64,000 nt of DNA from Oegoconia quadripuncta (lineage: Eukaryota > Arthropoda > Insecta > Lepidoptera > Autostichidae), in NCBI GenBank assembly GCA_949316235.1, contig OX438755.1, forward strand, positions 16,013,151 through 16,077,150, given 5' to 3'. The number at the start of each line of letters is the position of its first letter. The first letter of the stretch is position 1. The position numbers and the translations under genes are program-made. Below, one piece after another: positions 55,536-64,000 of this stretch. The notes below the pieces were generated by a model. The model ran no database searches. It had not been told where the DNA came from and saw nothing but the letters and a program-made list of their open reading frames with translations.

Positions 55536-56230
55536 ATCCCATCAAAAACAATACTTGTCAAAAAAACCAAGTCTCGCAACTCAGTTGTTCTGCGGTAAAA
55601 AGTTGTGAGATCCATGTAATACCAAGTCGGTTGTTAATTTATTCAGTCTCTACTTAAGCGACTTTCTGTCTTAATACGTCCAGTCTCTAAGACCACGATC
55701 GTGGTCCATAACAATTGAAAATCAATTGTGTCTGGAATCTCCGTACTCGAAGCATTAAGTTGTTACGTAATAATTAACAGCATCTTATAGTGACGCATAT
55801 CAATATTAAAATTCTTTAATGTTTTATATAAATATATCGAGACTTGGCCATCGCACTAAATAATTGAATTTACATGTGTTTTCAGGCGATTGAATTTACA
55901 CGTATTTTCAGGCGATGGCCAAGTCTCAATATATTTATATAAAACATTAAAGAATTTTAATATTGATATGCGTCACTATAAGATGCTGTTAATTATTACG
56001 TAACAACTTAATGCTTCGAGTACGGAGATTCCAGACACAATTGATTTTCAATTGTTATGGACCACGATCGTGGTCTTAGAGACTGGACGTATTAAGACAG
56101 AAAGTCGCTTAAGTAGAGACTGAATAAATTAACAACCGACTTGGTATTACATGGATCTCACAACTTTTTACCGCAGAACAACTGAGTTGCGAGACTTGGT
56201 TTTTTTGACAAGTATTGTTTTTGATGGGAT
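55536..56230. repeat. Near-perfect inverted repeat, 319-bp arms, 57-bp loop
   Basis: Left arm 55536-55854 begins ATCCCATCAAAAACAATACT; right arm 55912-56230 is its reverse complement, with one mismatch that I found (TATATCGAG versus TATATTGAG). The loop holds two 27-base near-copies starting ATTGAATTTACA. Each arm holds the perfect palindrome ACCACGATCGTGGT. Confidence 0.95.
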
Positions 56231-56352
56231 CTCATTTCTTTTTGTATTTTGTAGACAGTTCTACTTTTTTCCTTTTCGGTACCTTCTACTTATTGTATAT
56301 ATGTATATCTACCAGCAACGAATTTTCTTAAAGCCCTCTCTCTGACTTATGA

Positions 56353-56560
56353 ACTTTTCTTATTTTTGTAGGTAGCCTTCCGTTTTCTCTTTTCCGGTAC
56401 TACTTCTTGAGCTTCAGCTACAGTTTTTCTAAGAGCCCACTCCCTGTCTCTATGGGTTTTTCTGGGAGGCTTTGATGTTACAATTTTTGACAAATCTGGA
56501 CGGTAAATGCTTCTTAGTCTGTTGTATTCACAAATTGAGGATTCCTGCGCTTTAACACTT
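56353..56560 (-). pseudogene. Open basic coding fragment without start codon, family unknown
   Basis: Minus strand, ending at TAA 56353-56355, reads AQESSICEYNRLRSIYRPDL, SKIVTSKPPRKTHRDREWAL, RKTVAEAQEVVPEKRKRKAT, YKNKKSS. There is no ATG; an in-frame TAA lies six codons upstream and the sequence before it (TTCTTACCTATAAAG) could be intronic, so this may be a terminal exon. PEKRKRK resembles a nuclear localisation signal. It adjoins the palindrome, whose right flank is continuous with it, so it is probably part of a transposon rather than a host gene. I do not recognise the protein. Confidence 0.35.
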
Positions 56561-56584
56561 TATAGGTAAGAATTCTGGGCACAT

Positions 56585-56750
56585 CCGAACAGCATTGGGT
56601 CGCTCGCGCGTATGAGCGCGGCTGCTGCTCGCTCGGCGACATTCACCTTTCCGCGCGCCCCGCCACTGTCCCCGCCCCGCGCCCTCGCGCTAGCACCGCG
56701 CAGCGCGTAGTAACGGCCCGCGCTCACTCGCTAGCATCGCAGCGCGTGGT
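56585..56750. other. CG-rich patch
   Basis: GGTCGCTCGCGCGTATGAGC, CCGCGCGCCCCGCCACTGTC and GCGCAGCGCGTAGTAACG: about 160 bases of high GC in AT-rich surroundings, upstream (in minus-strand sense) of the basic coding fragment. Could be the promoter of that element. Confidence 0.4.
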
Positions 56751-57655
56751 ATATAATTATACAACCTTACGCACTCGTAATAAGTACGAATACGCACGTA
56801 GGTACGTTTTTTGCATTAATAAATAATTTAATACACGTGTTTTCATCACCGGAATACCCATTTTTTGCTCGATTTGGCAGGGGCACTACCATGCGCCTAT
56901 ATTTATATGGGACTAGCTTAAACCCGCGGCTTCGCACGCAATAATAATAATTGCCGTAAAATAAAATATTGAAAAATTTAATTAACTGAAGACTTGGCTG
57001 TATGGGCTTAATTTTCTTTGCTGTCTTTTCTAGATTTTTTAGTTTTTCCTTGATTCATACACCAAACACTACTTATATTCCAAATTTGAAGCTTCTAGGT
57101 CTGCTAGAAGTGCCTTAGAATTTTGATGATCGGTGAGTCAGTGACTGACAAAATTAAGAAATTTGACCCCTTATAATTCTTAAAAATACTGGTTCAAATT
57201 GAATGAAATTTTAAATATACGTGTCTTTACAATGCCTGCATAGTTACTGAAAATTTCAGTCTTCTATTTTTATCCACAACGAAGTTACAGGGGGTCGAAA
57301 ATGGTCTGAATTGCTTCGAGAAAAGGATGGTACGGCCGTGACGCTTTTTTGCTCGACTTGGTGGGGGCACGGCCGTGCCCCCAGATATGCACTCGATTAT
57401 CGCTCGCAAGGTCGCCTGTCTCTCAGTCTTTTACAGGATGCACTTCGGTGAGTGTGAGTTGGAATTACACAATCTTATTACACCATCGCCATTTCATCCT
57501 CGAACTACTAGGGCGTGGGGAGGGATTCCACCTGTATGTAGTTAACATATTTTAATTCCACCTGTATGTAGTTAACATAATTATAACATTAGATTCCAAT
57601 TTTAACCACCAAATCACTTAATTCATCTCCCACCGTAGCTGAATCTTTACTTAAA
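56751..57655. other. Mixed repeat sequence before the non-LTR ORF
   Basis: TTTTTTGCTCGATTTGGCAG (56862) recurs as TTTTTTGCTCGACTTGGTGG (57344); the second abuts a perfect 20-bp palindrome GGGGGCACGGCCGTGCCCCC (57363-57382). A 30-bp unit starting ATTCCACCTGTATG is duplicated at 57525 and 57555. Confidence 0.55.
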
Positions 57656-59239
57656 ATGCGAAGCGATACTCCAAGTGTGGAATTAAATATATTTAGACAC
57701 GTTAGTCCCAGTGATATTATGAAAGCATTTAAATCTTTGCAAATTAAAAAAACCGCTGACCTCTATGGTCTTTCTGTTAAAATAGTTAGCTCTATCATTG
57801 ATTGCGTTGCACCACATTTAGCCTGTATTTTTAATAAATGTGTGGAAAGTGGTGTGTTTCCTGACCTGATGAAACAGAGTAAAGTAATTCCATTATTCAA
57901 AGCCGGTAGTACATCAGACCCCACTAATTTTAGACCCATATCAATCCTACCGACTTTTAGTAAAATTTTCGAAAAACTAATTCTAAATCAATTGCTGTCT
58001 TATTTCAATATCAATAACTTAATGACTTCAAAGCAATTTGGATTCACACGGGGTCTCTCAACAACCGATGCTGGTGTTGAGCTTATTGAGCATATCTTTG
58101 AAGCATGGGAAGATTCTCAAGATGCGATTGGTATTTTCTGTGACCTGTCAAAGGCTTTTGATTGTGTACATCATGATGGTCTGGTCAGGAAATTACGCCA
58201 TTATGGTATTGCGGGCCGTGCCCTCGAACTCTTAGAATCGTACTTGTGTAATCGAGTTCAGAGGGTGGATGTGAATGGTGAGAGATCGTCAGGGTCTGCC
58301 GTTTGCATAGGTGTTCCACAGGGCTCAATTCTCGGGCCGTTCCTGTTTCTTGTTTATATTAATGACTTACCAAATTGCATAGACGGCAACCATGAGATAA
58401 CAATATTTGCTGATGACACTTCTTTACTATTCAAAGTTAAAAGAAAACAGACATCTCTTGACGACGTAAATAATGCTATCTCTAAGGTGGTTGAGTGGTT
58501 CACAACAAATAATCTACTCCTTAATGAGAAAAAAACCAAATGTATAAAGTTTTCACTACCAAATGTCAAACAGGTAGCCACTAAAGTGTTAGTAAAAAAC
58601 GAAGAGTTGGAGCTTGTGGACACTACTTTATTCCTAGGTATTACATTGGATAAAGGACTGCAGTGGGGTCCACACATCGATAAGTTAGCGAAGCGCCTCA
58701 GTTCTGCAGTGTTTGCGATTAAAAAAATACGTTATTTAACCGATGTGGATACCGCGAGGTTGGTCTATTTCAGTTATTTCCATAGTATACTGACCTACGG
58801 CATTCTGTTGTGGGGAAATGCCGCGGACATAAATTGTATCTTTGTTCTGCAGAAACGAGCGGTTCGCGCGATTTACAAACTGGGCCCCAGAGTGTCTCTT
58901 AGGAATAAATTTAAAGAAATTAATATATTAACATTAGCATCGCAATATATTTACGAAAACTTAATGTATGTAAGAAAAAATATAGAATCGTTTAAGAAAA
59001 ATAGTGATATACATAATGTTAATACCAGATATAAAAATAAACTTGCTGTTCATGCCAGCCGTTTACACAAAGTCACTAAGTCATTTAAGGGGCAATGTAT
59101 ACGCTTTTATAATAAGGTTCCAGTGGACATTCAAAATTTACCTTTAAATAAATTCAAAACCATCATAAAACAGACATTATTTACCAAAGGCTATTATAAA
59201 ATTTCTGACTATCTGGATGATAAGCAAGCATGGACATAG
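57656..59239 (+). CDS. Non-LTR retrotransposon reverse transcriptase (Jockey/CR1-like), 5'-truncated element
   Basis: 527 codons encode the RT and C-terminal part of a LINE ORF2, the enzyme that copies element RNA into nicked target DNA. Visible motifs: TNFRPISILPTFSKIFEKL near residue 90-110, CDLSKAFD with catalytic D163, GVPQGSILGPFLF near 220, FADD at 251-254 (catalytic D253, D254), and FLGITLDKGLQWGPHIDKL near 325. The C-terminal third has QKRAVRAIYKLG and is typical of Jockey/CR1-related LINEs. The apurinic endonuclease that should precede RT is missing; an in-frame TAG lies about 22 codons before the ATG, so the ATG is simply the first inside a truncated frame. No internal stop, so it is a recent insertion. 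Followed by the family X 3' region. Clade within Jockey/CR1 is not settled. Confidence 0.92.
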   Translation: MRSDTPSVELNIFRHVSPSDIMKAFKSLQIKKTADLYGLSVKIVSSIIDCVAPHLACIFNKCVESGVFPDLMKQSKVIPLFKAGSTSDPTNFRPISILPTFSKIFEKLILNQLLSYFNINNLMTSKQFGFTRGLSTTDAGVELIEHIFEAWEDSQDAIGIFCDLSKAFDCVHHDGLVRKLRHYGIAGRALELLESYLCNRVQRVDVNGERSSGSAVCIGVPQGSILGPFLFLVYINDLPNCIDGNHEITIFADDTSLLFKVKRKQTSLDDVNNAISKVVEWFTTNNLLLNEKKTKCIKFSLPNVKQVATKVLVKNEELELVDTTLFLGITLDKGLQWGPHIDKLAKRLSSAVFAIKKIRYLTDVDTARLVYFSYFHSILTYGILLWGNAADINCIFVLQKRAVRAIYKLGPRVSLRNKFKEINILTLASQYIYENLMYVRKNIESFKKNSDIHNVNTRYKNKLAVHASRLHKVTKSFKGQCIRFYNKVPVDIQNLPLNKFKTIIKQTLFTKGYYKISDYLDDKQAWT

Positions 59240-59475
59240 GCCGCTCGGCGATATTCAGCCTAATTATACAATATAATATAATTGTAACCCAAACTTATTT
59301 AAAAGAGCAACCCTTGAGTTTCTTGCTCGTTCTTCTCTGGGGAATCTGCTTTGCGAATGAGCAAAAATGTCAATAATTTTAATATTAAGATAAAAAATGT
59401 GACGTTTTCAAGTGATAATCTTTATCCTACGAAATAAATATTTTTTGACTTTGACTTTGACTTTGACTTTGACAT
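59240..59475 (+). mobile_element. 3' UTR and (TTTGAC)n tail of the non-LTR element (LINE family X)
   Basis: AAAGAGCAACCCTTGAGTTT and CTTGCTCGTTCTTCTCTGGG, then ATGTGACGTTTTCAAGTGAT, CCTACGAAATAAATA and five TTTGAC units (59447-59474). This links the dispersed family X pieces at 24195, 30176, 35735, 49105 and 61410 to this reverse transcriptase. Confidence 0.85.
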
Positions 59476-59697
59476 ACCGAACATTCGCACTATGCGGTTC
59501 GACTCTTCATTCATAATGCGAACAGCCAAGGCATGGAACTTCCTTCCGGCGTTAGCCTTTCCTAAATCCTACAACCTTGGGATCTTCAAGAGCAGAGTGA
59601 ATATCTACTGAGATCGCGTGCTTCATGTTCGGCCATATCGTCACTTCCCATCAGGTGAGATTGTGGTTAAACGCGTATCCAGTTAGCAATAAAAAAA
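59476..59697 (+). mobile_element. LINE family Y 3' end
   Basis: GAACAGCCAAGGCATGGAAC, TCCTACAACCTTGGGATCTT, CAAGAGCAGAGTGAATATC, CAGGTGAGATTGTGGTTAAA, CGCGTATCCAGTTAGCAATA. The ORF end (..SYNLGIFKSRVN..) then a short tail. Begins exactly after the (TTTGAC)n tail. Confidence 0.8.
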
Positions 59698-59934
59698 ACA
59701 AGCTGTCGAGTTTTTTGGTTTTTAAAATCAGATCTACATCAAAAATTAACAACACTGTGAAAGGATATGCTTTCAAAGAAAAGTAATGATCAATATTCTG
59801 TACCGAAAATGTAGGTAGGAGATGAGTAGACATTTATGAAATAACTATGGGTAAATTGAAAATTCAGAATACCCCCGAGAGAATCAATAATTATATTGAG
59901 TTGTATAAATCGGTGCAGCGTATAGGTGTTACAA
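59698..59934. other. Short stretch without recognised feature
   Basis: Nothing recognised. Confidence 0.35.
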
Positions 59935-60237
59935 TGTAAATAAATATCTTTGCACATACAAACAGCTCCATATAGTTCCACACTAACCGTCTTATTCATA
60001 AAAAATTACAAACGCTTTATAAGCCTGTTTTAGTTATAGTGTGTTTTGTCTCTGTCGTTCATAAGGAAATGTTATAATGAAATTCATTATATAATTCATT
60101 ATACAAACATATGCCTCTGCGGGATTCGAACCTGCGACCTACTGGTACAGCAGTCAGAGTTTTTTTTTATGATTGACTGGATTCGCGTTTGACCACAATC
60201 TTACCTTTCTAACCACTACACCAAACCGGTCGTCAAA
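59935..60237 (-). mobile_element. SINE family 2 with an insertion in its tRNA-like head
   Basis: AAATATCTTTGCACATACAA, CCATATAGTTCCACACTAAC, GCGGGATTCGAACCTGCGAC (B box reversed), then interrupted at 60157-60205, then CTAACCACTACACCAAACCG. Confidence 0.85.
60157..60205 (-). mobile_element. About 45-bp LINE family Y stub inside SINE-2
   Basis: Poly-T, ATGATTGACTGGATTCGCGT, TTGACCACAATCTTACC: just the tail plus about 40 bases of family Y in antisense, flanked by TTT on both sides. Confidence 0.75.
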
Positions 60238-61172
60238 TGTCACAGATATACAGGCTTCAAAACAATACTCCTCTTTTTGCTTCAGCGGTTTAAAACGGAA
60301 CTTTTCAACACTACCCGTAAAGCAATAGACAGACAAATCACCACGTAATAGACGCCGGGGTCAATTATTAACGGATTCTGCAAGTTAGAATCGCGCAAGT
60401 TTTGCCGGATTTAAAGTTGTGACGTCATTCCTCTATTTAGGTTCATGTTGCCTTAGAATCGATGTCTACCTTCTTTTGTAATGTGTCTAGTCTCTAGTTC
60501 TATTTCCATTTGATTTATTTTGTTAGTTCAAAGTTGATCGTTGTACTTTTACCGTGTATATTTACCTGCAAGTGGAAGTCTGTCGTCTCTGCCTACCCTT
60601 ACGGGAAACAGGCATGACTTTATGTATGTATGGATGTATGTATATTTACCCGACTACCCCAAGAAGAAGGGTAATGATTTTCGAGTATATGCATGTGTTT
60701 ATGTGTCTGAGTATGTGCATGAGTATGTTTTCATTAATGAAACCCGATATTTTTTGTTTCATAGGGTTTATCACCAATTTTGGCGGGTCTATTGTGGACT
60801 AATGCTGAATACCCTAACAGGTCCAAAATCGGCTGCATAAGTGATTTCCCGCGGTTTAATTTTTCGAATTTAACTTCATTTCATGTATAATGATGGTTCT
60901 GTTGATAGATAGAAAGCTTTATTTAACCTAATCCATCTCACGACACAAACCGAAACGAAAAAGTAAGAGACAAGGTGTTTCTGTGGTGATCTATATCTGT
61001 TACTTTCACACAAATGAGCTAGTGCAAATAAGTGACAAACTTTTTGACGTCTTATTGACACTAAAATCTCGAATGCGCGAGAACCAGGGGCCTACGTTGC
61101 ACAGGAAAAGTTGGATAACATTCCAAAAATGTACAAAATTAATTTTAGCAGTTGTGTGGACTGGACTGCGAT
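60238..61172. other. Stretch with a (ATGT)n-bearing repeat
   Basis: GCCTACCCTTACGGGAAACA and GGCATGACTTTATGTATGTA (60588-60640) are a common lepidopteran repeat tail; TACCCGACTACCCCAAGAAG (60649) recurs at 55140. No gene. Confidence 0.4.
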
Positions 61173-62156
61173 TAGGAGACCCCTCACACTAGTGTCTTTT
61201 GAGTGTCGTCGGCGTGACAGCGTCGACGCGACGTCGTCGCTGCAGCGACGCGATGCCAGCGCTGAACGGCTGCCGAACACCGGGCTTACAATCAGTGTGA
61301 AAAAGATACACTGCTGTTAACATTACTGATAAACCGAAAATTACGTAAATGAAAAAGGAAACATCATCGTCAATATTGGGAAGATCCTCTGTGAAGTTTT
61401 CGAAAAATACGAAATCAAAATCAAAAAATTCTTTATTTTGTAGGTACACAGGGTACACTTAAAATAGTCAGATTTTACATTTTTAAGGCTACTGCTTGTT
61501 CAAAAGGCAATTTTCCCCTGAGAAGAACAAGCAAGAAACTCGAGAGGTCGCTCTTTTAAAAAAAGGTTGTTATATTACAAAATTATTATTTTATATTATA
61601 ATATTTCATTATTAATTGTGAAATAGCCTGGTTATGCGAACGGGCTGGTTATGTCCATGATTGTTTATCATCTAAATAATCTGATATTTTATAATATGCT
61701 TTCTTAATAAGTTTCTGTTTTATAGTATCTTTAAATTTATTAAAAAGGAAGATTTTGTATATCAACAGGAACTTTATTGAAAAAGCGTATACATAATCCT
61801 TTGAATGAATTACTGACTTTGTGGAGGCGACTTATGTGACCTGCAAGTTTATCTTTATTTCTTGTATTGACATCATGTTTATCACTATTTTTCCTAAATG
61901 ATGCTATATTTTTTTGACATATATTAGATATAATCGCTTCCCGAACTCGAGTTCAAGAAAGCGATTATTTCGTATTGTATTGTTAACATAAAAAAAATAA
62001 TAAAAAACACGTTTATGATTATTTATGGGTTGCGTTGTACATTGTACTTGTTCGCAAAAAAACGTCGCGTCGCCGCGGCGTGTCGCGTCGCGTCGACGCT
62101 GCGAGGACGCTGGCAGGACAACGACGCTCGAAAGACGCAAGTGTGGGGGGTCTCTA
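61173..62156. mobile_element. Possible DNA transposon with CG-rich inverted ends, carrying a LINE insertion
   Basis: Left: GGAGACCCCTCACACTAGTG, TCTTTTGAGTGTCGTC, CAGCGTCGACGCGACGTCG. Right, reversed: AGAGACCCCCCACACTTGCG, TCTTTCGAGCGTCG, CAGCGTCGACGCGACGCGAC. Ends correspond over about 90 bases at moderate identity. No transposase. No clear target duplication read. Confidence 0.5.
61410..61905 (-). mobile_element. LINE family X 3' region
   Basis: Antisense tail AAATCAAAATCAAAAAATTC TTTATT, then GAGAAGAACAAGCAAGAAAC, TAATTGTGAAATAGCCTGG and ATCATCTAAATAATCTGATA. About 490 bases of 3' UTR; ends before any RT motif. Confidence 0.75.
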
Positions 62157-62608
62157 AAATACAATAAAGTACACAAAATACAAAAAAGTTTATTTTCCTA
62201 TATATATATATATAGGGGCTCAGCATACCACCTGATAACAAGTAAATAGTAGGAAAAAATTAGTAACCTATTATAATTACCTATATTGGTATACTGAAAA
62301 GCACTGGATCCAGTCTAGTAAGCGGTTTTATTGAGCCAATGAGCCCATTCCAGCGCAACTGGAAGCATATAGACTACTGCCAATCCAGTGTCCTTCCAGT
62401 CATTGACACAGTAGTGTTCACGATTTAACGGCTTCTATTTGATTGATTACATGGGGGTCATCCATATTATTCTATCAACGTTTTAGTCCAGTGCTGAATT
62501 GAATTTATTGGATCCAGCGAATGGAATAATGTAACCCGGAATAAAGGGCTACATGAAAAAAGAAAGGGGCTACTCCCTGTCAGTGTACACCATACTCCAC
62601 ATTTACAT
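62157..62608. other. Stretch without recognised feature
   Basis: (TA)n run at 62199-62213. Confidence 0.35.
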
Positions 62609-62765
62609 ACATCATCAGCCTATCATTCCACTGTTGGATATAAGCCTCTCCCAAAGCGAGATTTGCATAGTATTCCATGAGAGGATTCACCAAAACTCGT
62701 GGCTGATGAGTTGGTGAACGAATATTTTTTGGGAGAGCCATACCAACGACAATGCTGCTCATCAC
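62609..62765 (-). mobile_element. RTE-type 3' fragment
   Basis: CATCATCAGCCTATCATTCC, ACTGTTGGATATAAGCCTCTC and GAGAGGATTCACCAAAACTC, a decayed antisense ORF end. Confidence 0.5.
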
Positions 62766-62785
62766 TCATTAATGTTATGCTTCCA

Positions 62786-62840
62786 TAAGTCGCCTTTTAC
62801 GTTACCCACGGGAAGAGATAAGTTGGTCCTAATATCCGGG
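62786..62840. repeat. Dispersed repeat, third copy of CACGGGAAGAGA family
   Basis: AAGTCGCCTTTTACGTTACC and CACGGGAAGAGATAAGTTGG. Confidence 0.55.
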
Positions 62841-62903
62841 GTTTACTCGCTGGCCATGCCTCACAACCCTCATTCTCTAAATACCAATCATCATCAAGAC
62901 ACC

Positions 62904-63008
62904 GCCTCCGTGGCTCAATATAAACAACATAGGGTTTTCGAATCGGAGGTCGCGGGTGCGATTCCCAGCGGGGTACACGTTTAGTACTCGGTTTGGTTGA
63001 TGGTAGTC
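62904..63008 (+). mobile_element. SINE family 1, head only
   Basis: GCCTCCGTGGCTCAATATAA head to GTACTCGGTTTGGTTGATGG, then cut off. B box GGGTGCGATTCCC carries changes. Confidence 0.85.
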
Positions 63009-63780
63009 GGAGCCATTCACCTTGTGAGTGGACGTTTTACCACAGTTTACCAATAAGTTACTAAAGTAAGTTTTACGCTGTTTGTGACCTTCATTCGTCT
63101 TCGAATTTCTTCATTCATGATTCGATCACGTCGTGAAACATCGAGCATCGCTTTCTCCATAGCTCGCTGCCTTGAGCTCTCTCATATTATATACCAATAC
63201 TGAATGTGAATACTTATAATACCTCTTCATTCTGCCTCAACAAATTTAGTTGACCGTTACTCCGTCCTCCGGAGGCTTGATGTAGCCTCACATGAATTGA
63301 AACAGAGGCTTGAAAGCCCGATCATAATATGATTGATTATAGTGGCTTGACGCAAAATAACTTCATTAAATACTAAAGATCACCTGATATTAACTTGATT
63401 ATAATCACCCTTTGATTCTAGACTTAATATGACTAGTGGAGGGCCTGTGGCGTTACCTATATTGTCCTTGGCACAAGCATTTATTTAACTTGCTTCGTAT
63501 GTATGTATGTTAATATGTCCGTTCGAAATTCGGAAGTCAAATTAACTATTTATGTGATTTGTATCTTTCGGTGGCACTAAATGCAGTTTTTCGGGATTAA
63601 ATTATAATCATTGGTAAAAGAGTCTCTGCGTATGCGTAATGCTCACTAATATTAAATAATTCTTAAATTACAGTGGCACTATTTTTTTCGTTTGGGCACA
63701 ATTTTTTTCGATTGGGCACTATTTCAATCGTTGAATTATATCAAATCAAGATCGTTGAATTAATCATTTCATGTAATAAC
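63009..63780. other. Stretch with a short RTE trace
   Basis: CACCTTGTGAGTGGACGTTT (63018) is an RTE ORF-end trace; otherwise nothing recognised. ATTTTTTTCG-TTGGGCAC words repeat three times at 63680-63725. Confidence 0.4.
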
Positions 63781-64000
63781 CGCCTCCGTGGCTCAATGTA
63801 AACAACATTGGGTTTACGATTCGGAGGTCGCGAGTTCGATCCCCGGCGGGGTACATGTTTAAGTACTCGGTTTGGTTGGTGGCAGGGCATTTTAAATGTC
63901 CGCCTGGCTAGCTACCACCATCTTATCTAAATCTGCCGCCAAGCAGCAATGTTAATAGCATTGTAGTGTTCGGGTTGTCAGAGATAAGATAGCCAGTCCC
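63781..64000 (+). mobile_element. SINE family 1, runs off the window
   Basis: GCCTCCGTGGCTCAATGTAA head, B box GAGTTCGATCCCC, CTGGCTAGCTACCACCATCT, GATAAGATAGCCAGTCCC at the edge. Confidence 0.92.

Noticed and set aside
61190..61320. Arginine-rich short frames over the CG-rich transposon ends (also 62025-62241)
   Set aside because: Overlapping frames on both strands caused by CG-rich repeat sequence.

Overview
The window is non-bacterial, AT-rich, repeat-dominated nuclear DNA from an insect, most likely a moth or butterfly. The evidence is a Ty1/copia retrotransposon, Jockey-, R1- and RTE-type non-LTR retrotransposon pieces with sequences typical of Lepidoptera, several tRNA-derived SINE families, TA-flanked mariner-type elements, a hAT-type MITE, Helitron-like repeats, 5S rRNA-derived fragments, and only one recognisable host-type gene, which is spliced. 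There is no sign of operons, bacterial ribosome binding sites or CRISPR.

Layout. 1-3.1 kb: 3' two thirds of a copia element with an uninterrupted pol frame and a probable 3' LTR. 3.1-6.6 kb: tandem repeats (138-bp and 108-bp periods); the 108-bp array turns into inverted copies at about 6.1 kb. 8.5-10.9 kb: a small spliced gene on the minus strand with a SAM domain split over two exons, followed downstream by a frame-broken exon-like segment. 12.3-13.2 kb: a 240-bp tandem repeat. 13.2-14.2 kb: broken R1 and RTE reverse transcriptase fragments. 14.6-22.1 kb: a 181-bp satellite of about 24 copies with higher-order structure, interrupted at 18.8-21.6 kb by two adjacent TA-flanked elements, one carrying a broken DD41D-type transposase and one being an almost perfect 1.18-kb palindrome. 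22.9-55 kb: a mosaic of SINEs, LINE 3' ends and MITEs, often nested with readable insertion order. 55.5-56.2 kb: a second near-perfect palindrome (319-bp arms). 57.6-59.5 kb: a 5'-truncated non-LTR element whose reverse transcriptase frame (527 codons) is intact. 59.5-64 kb: more SINE, LINE and MITE remains.

The repeats between about 3.2 and 22.1 kb belong to four families with different periods (138, 108, 240 and 181 bp), yet all are built around the word TTAGC or its complement; this is the least explained pattern here. The two reverse transcriptases probably supply (or supplied) the retrotransposition that spread the SINEs and LINE stubs; no other joint pathway is visible. All family names rest on reading motifs by eye; clade assignments of the non-LTR elements are tentative.
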